Assembly (NCBI GenBank): GCA_003118195.1
Contig: BEXV01005800.1
Location: 3,267 to 14,645 of the forward strand
Direction: 5' to 3'
DNA length: 11,379 nucleotides
DNA from: Hemicentrotus pulcherrimus
Lineage: Eukaryota; Echinodermata; Echinoidea; Camarodonta; Strongylocentrotidae
In this document: positions 1 through 6,100 of the stretch, one piece after another
Layout of the letters: the number at the start of each line of letters is the position of its first letter
Position numbering within the stretch: position 1 is the stretch's first letter
Program-made: the position numbers and the translations under genes
The notes under the pieces: model-generated
Told to the model about the DNA's origin: nothing
Seen by the model: only the letters and a program-made list of their open reading frames with translations
Database searches by the model: none

Positions 1-22
1 GGGGGGGGGGGGTGACTCTTAC

Positions 23-151
23 CTGTTTAAGTGTGTCATTATCATTTAGTTGGCAAGTGACTTCCAAATCTTTATGTTTGACATTCATCTCATCGTCATC
101 ATCTTTAGCGGGTTGGTACTCTGCTTTCTCTCTGATTTCATGAACATCTCT
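23..151 (-). CDS. Coding exon 8: continuation of UPA-like region
   Basis: The acceptor ACATTACCTTTTCACAG| precedes 151 and the donor CAG|GTAAGA follows 23; phase 0-0, exactly 43 codons. It encodes RDVHEIREKAEYQPAKDDDD, then EMNVKHKDLEVTCQLND up to Gln at the donor. The charged loop followed by a D-L-E-V-T-C strand would suit a UPA-type beta sandwich, but similarity is weak. Twelve C residues on the coding strand lie close behind the donor at the window edge. The protein continues outside the window, and further exons, possibly a second Death domain, cannot be seen. Confidence 0.75.
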
Positions 152-3100
152 CTGTGAAAAGGTAATGTGACAAAACAATGATTACAAAAAAAATTTTGTC
201 AGACCTGAGAATATACAAATATCGCATGTATCCCCATTCAAAAATCACAGTTTATAATTTGGAGAAAGGGGTAAAAGCAGTACTTTTGATAATTTATAGA
301 GGGGTTGACAAAAGCTTCAAGAAAAATTTATCATTGACGTGCCCAGAGTGGATTCAATATAAATAAGTTTGACATTCCATAAGTTCGTGGTTTCACGACG
401 TGGGCAGTTGTGAATAGGGATGTTGGGTTACAAAGGGGATGAAATAGAAAGTAGAGTGAGCATGTTCTTCGGATGTCCTTTGGAGGACTACTTGATATTG
501 TATGGTGAGAGGTAGAGAAAATGGAGAGGTATTCTTTATTGTATAGAGTGCAAGAAAGGTGGGGCAAACCGGGTCATGACTCTCTCCGCATTGATAACCG
601 GATCAAGTTCACAAGTCTTTTATGGAGTATCCGCATAGGGAAAGCGCAAAGATAATGAATATCACACACATCGCCATTAAAACCTAGCATTTAAATATCA
701 TTTGAATCTTTAAATACATTTTTCATTCAACATAAATCTGTAGTCATGACCAACAGCACGGTTTTTAGTTTACGTCTTTCATGTTAATAATAACGATGCC
801 GATCCTATCAAAGTATATAATATATCGTTAGTGACTTAGTGAGCTTTTCATGATGATCATTGTTGAATGTGGGTTTTTATGAGTAAAAAAGATTGCTTCA
901 TATGAGAAATGTTTGATGTCATACCCAATGGATTGTATGAGGTTTGGTAACCATGCGAAACTGCAGCATCATTTTCCTGCCCTGTGGCATTATCTTTGGA
1001 AGAAAAGGCATAAAGGACATTCGTTTGTATTTCGTGAAAAAATCTTTAATCATGGCCATATATCCTTTTGAAAAGTGCTCCAGTGAAATCTCCACATGGC
1101 TATATGTAACCCGACATGTTCTTGAAGTTTGTACAATGCGAGCAGCTTCCCCTTCTGCAAAAGAATGAAAATAAATGAAATGAAATTAATTACAAGCAAA
1201 ACATAGTAGTAGTGATTTGCCACTCACCACCCAGGTGTCAATGGGTATACCTGGTAATTATTAGGGTAACAATTATTGCTGTGACTTTAGGAGTAACATT
1301 GATGGTGACGACTCTCGCAGATTAAAACAAAATATTATTATCATTATTATCAACATTATTTTATTTATTATTATCATAACAACTAATATCACAAACAAAA
1401 GTATTATCATTATTAGCATTATTATTATAAGTATGATTATCATTATTATATTAACTACTCCTACTTCTACTACTACTACTACTACAACACATACTACTAT
1501 TCACCCTATTCTAAAGCCTAGCCAAAAATCCTTTTTTGTCTTTCTCCGATCCTTTAGTCGTTAAATGGCTATCTTCTAAGATGCGTTTAATTTGGTTCGA
1601 TTTTAATGTGCATGCCTGGAAATGACAACTGACTGCATGGAATGCTCTCCATTTAGTTGGAGGAAAAGCGATATTAACAAAAGAATGCACAAAATCAAAC
1701 TATTTTTTCTTCTGAGTTGGACGTGATAAAGAACTTTCGGTTTTTCCTTTACCGTGATTCATGGAGTAAAGTACGACCTGTACTTTTCTTGGATCAATGA
1801 GGATGGCACAATGGGGCATCTTCAATCTGACAGGTTTCTCTGATTCAAACTGTAATCCTGACGGAAGACACTGGAAGCCAAAGGAAACAAGCGTCTCGTC
1901 GTGTCTCAGATTGATTTCAGGTGGGATATCTGTGAGAACATCTAACGTTATCGTTTCACTAGAACCCTCTGGCAGTGCACCGGGAGGGATGGAAAGAGTG
2001 AGTCCGTGTGATGGAATATGTAGCTCTCCTCCGGTTTGGTCAAAGATCCCTTCAGAATGGTATTTGTCTAAGGTTAAAAATTGTTTGTTCCATTATCGAT
2101 ACATGTAAAATTATGATGCGAGGCGATCTGGCCTTAGGTACTTGAAATACTTTCAAAAAACTATTTTAGGACATTTACCCCCCAGAAAATTACCCCTAGG
2201 ATAATTACCCCCTGAAGTCAATTACGTCCTAGGATTTTGGGGGGCCTGTGTTTATGTTGCTTATATAAATCTGTCAGTTATATTGAGAGACGTCGTTTTT
2301 TATGTACTTTTAATGAAAAAGATTTAACCTAAAATCTAGCTTTCTCAACACACATTATGTGTAAATTATAAGAAAAAATTAAATTACACAAAAAAGTACA
2401 CAACACAAACTTAGGTATGTCTTTATCTTAAAGAGGAAAATTGACATTTTTTTAAAGGAAATGTCTGCCCATGACACTCACTATGAACGTGCACATCTGT
2501 AACGGAAGACGGGCTTGGTTTAAAATTCAATCGATGTGACGAGGAAACAACTTCCTTGACTACAATTTGCAGTTGGAAGTAAATGTCAATGTCGGTTAGT
2601 TTAGACAGAAAAGACAACATTGAGCTTAGTCAAGATTCATGTTTCTATCTCATCCGTCAATGACAAGGAACATTTCATTTATATCTTTATTCAGGAAGTA
2701 ACCATAGCAACCAACCAAATTTTATGAGGTTTGACATCTTTAATGATATATTTTAATGTGTATACGACTTAATTATATGTTACCATTGTATATGGGTTTC
2801 CAAACACTTCATTGACAGCCTTCTAAGCACTTGATATCCGTTTTCCAACTTAATAAACATAGTGAAATAGAAAGCTTTTTCTGTGCACCATTTAGGTGAA
2901 AAGCTATCAAGGATTCCTTTACATAAGATCTATTTCATATTTTGCATCTGTATACCTCCTAAATGAACACCATTTAAAATCCTATTCAGCTCAGTGGAGC
3001 TTCCGCCTGTCTTGAATTTCCATACAGAAAGGCACTCTCTCGTCGCTGGCTTAGAGTCACTTCCGTGTTGCTTCAGAATACGTGATGCCTCGTTGTACTC

Positions 3101-6100
3101 AATACCAAGTTCGTCAGACAGGTGATGGTATTTATCATGAGGGATGCGGGCTGCAAGAGTATCCAGTTGTACATCTGATACCGTGTCACTATACAACAAG
3201 AAATTATAAAACAATAAGGAAATATTATGTGAAGTATTTCTCAACTCAGTCTGAATTTTCACCAATGTCGCTTTGTCACAATGACGGTACATGAGCAACT
3301 CTTCATTAATTTGGGTTACAAGTATTATGATAGTTCATTTGTTAAGATAGCACTAGGAGCTTGGGTTGTCATTGGAGACTTCATCAATTTATATTTAAGT
3401 TTTCTTCACGTTTTGAGTCGATATCTCTCACAGTAAGCTCTCAAGGCCTTTAAGAACATTCATCATCTAGATATTTAGGATACCAAATGCTTCCTTGCTG
3501 CAACTTCGACCTTCTTTTCGAAAATTGGAAGCCTTGTAATGCATCTATTTTTTCATGAGGGAAAATTAAAAATCTAAAATCAAACATTTATAGACTGGTG
3601 TGTTTTTGCATGGTTGATCGGAGGGTTTAGTCTAAAATGTAGAAGGTAAATATGCTATAGGTAGGTGGGTCAGACGTAAAAAATGCCAGAAGTTAAATGT
3701 CAGTAGTAAAATTTTCATAGGAAAATGTGTCAGAGGTAACTAGATGGACCTTCGACTGCGCGCAGTCGAAAATGATGCCTCCGCCATAAAGCAACTTTAC
3801 AAACCAAAACATAAGCAATCTTTAAAATTTAAGTTTGATTGTAATTCATTAACAGGTTCTCAGAATATCGTGATTCCAAGCTTTTTTTATATACATGTAT
3901 GACCCTTTCATCTCTGACGTTACGACCCTAAAATCTAATCAGTACATTGGCTCTGCGTGATAGACATATGTCCTGAGTTTGATAGTAATCCAATCTATCA
4001 GTTCTAATAAAAATGCGTTCACAAGCTTTTTTTTTTGGATACTAAATGAGCCATGTGACCTTTGACCTCGTGACCCCAAAACATAATCAATTTATTAGCT
4101 GTGCAAGATACATACATGACCAAAGTTTGGCACGAATCCCTTATTCGGTTCTTGAGATAACGCGATCACAAGAAACGGGACGTACAGACAGACTGACTGA
4201 CAGACGACCAACCCGAAAACATAATGTCTCTGGCTACTTCGTAACGGAGGCATAAAAAAATCAGCGGTAAGAGTACCAGAGGTAAAAAAATATGGAGAGT
4301 AAAAATGTCAGATGTCAAAATGCCAAAAGTAACAAGGGAAACGCTCTTGGCGGTCTCGCCCGTTTAACGCAATTCGATATAGTGAAAAATCCCACCCCCC
4401 CCCGATATATTGCTAAAATTATCTAACGGCAGGGTAGCCCATTAGCATGTTATAGCAGGCCCCCAAAAAGGAAATCCTAAAAATGTAACGAGCATTTTGA
4501 AGTGAATATTGAATAAGAATCAGCAGAAGAATTATTTATTATATTTTTTTTTTTAATTCTCATTAAGTTGTGAAAACATACTCCAAGTCTACTGACCTAA
4601 AATGACCTTTGAATTAGACTTTGTGACCTGGACTTTGTGTCATATGATTTGAACAAATACTTTAGAAATTATGCTAAAAATTCAAAATCTTGATGTTGAT
4701 TCTACGACATACTGTAGTCTAAGTTTGTTGACCTGAAATGACCTTTGACTTTCATTTTGCGACCTAAAATTATACTCACATGATTGGAGATACTTTATAA
4801 CCCCTATGTTCGATTTTCATGGGAGAGGAATGTACACTTTCAAAGTTATGTTAAAATTCCAAATCTTAACCTCATCTTAACCTCGGGTTAATTTTTTGAT
4901 GTAAACGTCTCAACATAGTCTAAGTTTGTTGACCTGAAATGACCTTTGACCTTAACTTAGTGACCTAATATTCAACCCACAGGATCGGGGATACTTGATA
5001 ATCCTTCAATTTAGGTTTCGTTGAATAAGAACTCATATTTTCAAAATTATAATAATAATTCAAAATCATAATCTTAGGTTCAGATTTTGATGTCGCCGCC
5101 GCCGTCATCAGAAAAGGGGCCCGTGTGGCTTGCTTTTGCTATGCAGGCGAGACAAAAATATGTGAGCAAAAATGCCAGAGGTTAAACAAAGATTGTCAGA
5201 TATTGGAATGTCAGAGTGAAAATATCAAAGTAAACGTGTCAGAGGTAAAAATGTCAAAGGTAAAAATGTTAGCGGTAAGGGAGAATTCTAAACAACCAAC
5301 TGACATAATAACGTTTTGATTTTACCTTTCCTTTCCCTTGATCAAGTAGATCGACTTATTCAGCTTAATAAATACCAAAAATAGTTAAGAGCCTATATAT
5401 TCGTGGTTTGAGAATATATTGTGGTGGCCATTGAAAGGGTAGAGGTGGGGGGGGGGGGTCCAAGAGCTTCTAGCTTTTTCTGAACTGGAGCGACCAAGAG
5501 GGTATCCTCTCCACCCCACCCCCTTCCAAAATGTTCGGCCCGATACGCTACTGGCAGTTGTGTGGAAGAAGCGTAATGATAATTATACTTGTGTCAAACT
5601 CGCTTCATTTAAAAATAAAGTCAGCAACATGTGGTTTCCGCGGCATAATGATATTCCGTTCCATAATTATGGTTTATCACATGTTACAAAATCCATGTGG
5701 AAATCCCTTTTATTGTTGGATGAGATTATTCTTTTCTTTTCATAACAAAATATATTGAGTATAAAGTCCACTCATTGGTGTCAAATGGACATTAAAAAAG
5801 GACATTTGCAAAATCAACTTGAGCAAAGGGCAGTATTTAGTGACAACGCTTATGCCCCTCTGTGAGCCTCTTTCGCGTTGCCCAAGGTCATACCGCGCAC
5901 TTACATTGCTTGTTTGTCCCCTCTTGGTCTTCCATCTTCATCACTAGAGTCAGCCTGTCTGTCTGTCTTCTTTTTTCTCTTCCTTGGACGTCCATCTAGA
6001 CTGTCATCCTTGGAACCATCGCTCATTGTTCGTTTGTCCCGTCTTGTTCTTTCATCTTCGTCGGTAGTAGAGTCAGTTTTTTGGTTGATCTTCTTGTCTC

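Larger units (their letters stand above)
1155..1752 (-). other. Intron between coding exons 6 and 7, with trinucleotide microsatellites
   Basis: A 598-nt intron from GTAAAG to TTTTGCAG. It contains an impure ATT/ATC-type repeat and a CTA-type repeat, listed separately. Nothing else is recognised. Confidence 0.7.
3189..5904 (-). other. Large repeat-rich intron between coding exons 3 and 4
   Basis: A 2716-nt intron from GTAAGT to TTGTATAG. Its middle (about 3634-5285) is almost entirely repeat: three blocks of one minisatellite and two inserted elements. From 5286 to 5904 it holds a poly-G tract near 5446-5458, a C-rich stretch near 5511-5525, and unremarkable sequence; short plus-strand ORFs there look random. 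Confidence 0.75.

Noticed and set aside
331..567. Minus-strand ORF of 78 codons as an extra exon
   Set aside because: No suitable acceptor and donor with phase 0-0 were found, and exon 7 already joins exon 8 in phase 0.
944..1168. Plus-strand ORF of 74 codons
   Set aside because: It is the opposite strand of coding exon 7, which has an excellent acceptor and an HFS-containing ZU5 end.
1797..2108. Plus-strand ORF of 103 codons
   Set aside because: It is the opposite strand of the ZU5 exon; the minus strand carries clear ZU5 signatures and splice sites.
4046..4255. Plus-strand ORF of 69 codons in element 1
   Set aside because: It reads through a repeat with inverted ends; its peptide is the translation of a non-coding repeat.
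5446..5525. G-rich and C-rich tracts as a possible G-quadruplex or foldback element
   Set aside because: Only a single uninterrupted G run and a loosely complementary C-rich stretch are present; the pairing is not convincing.
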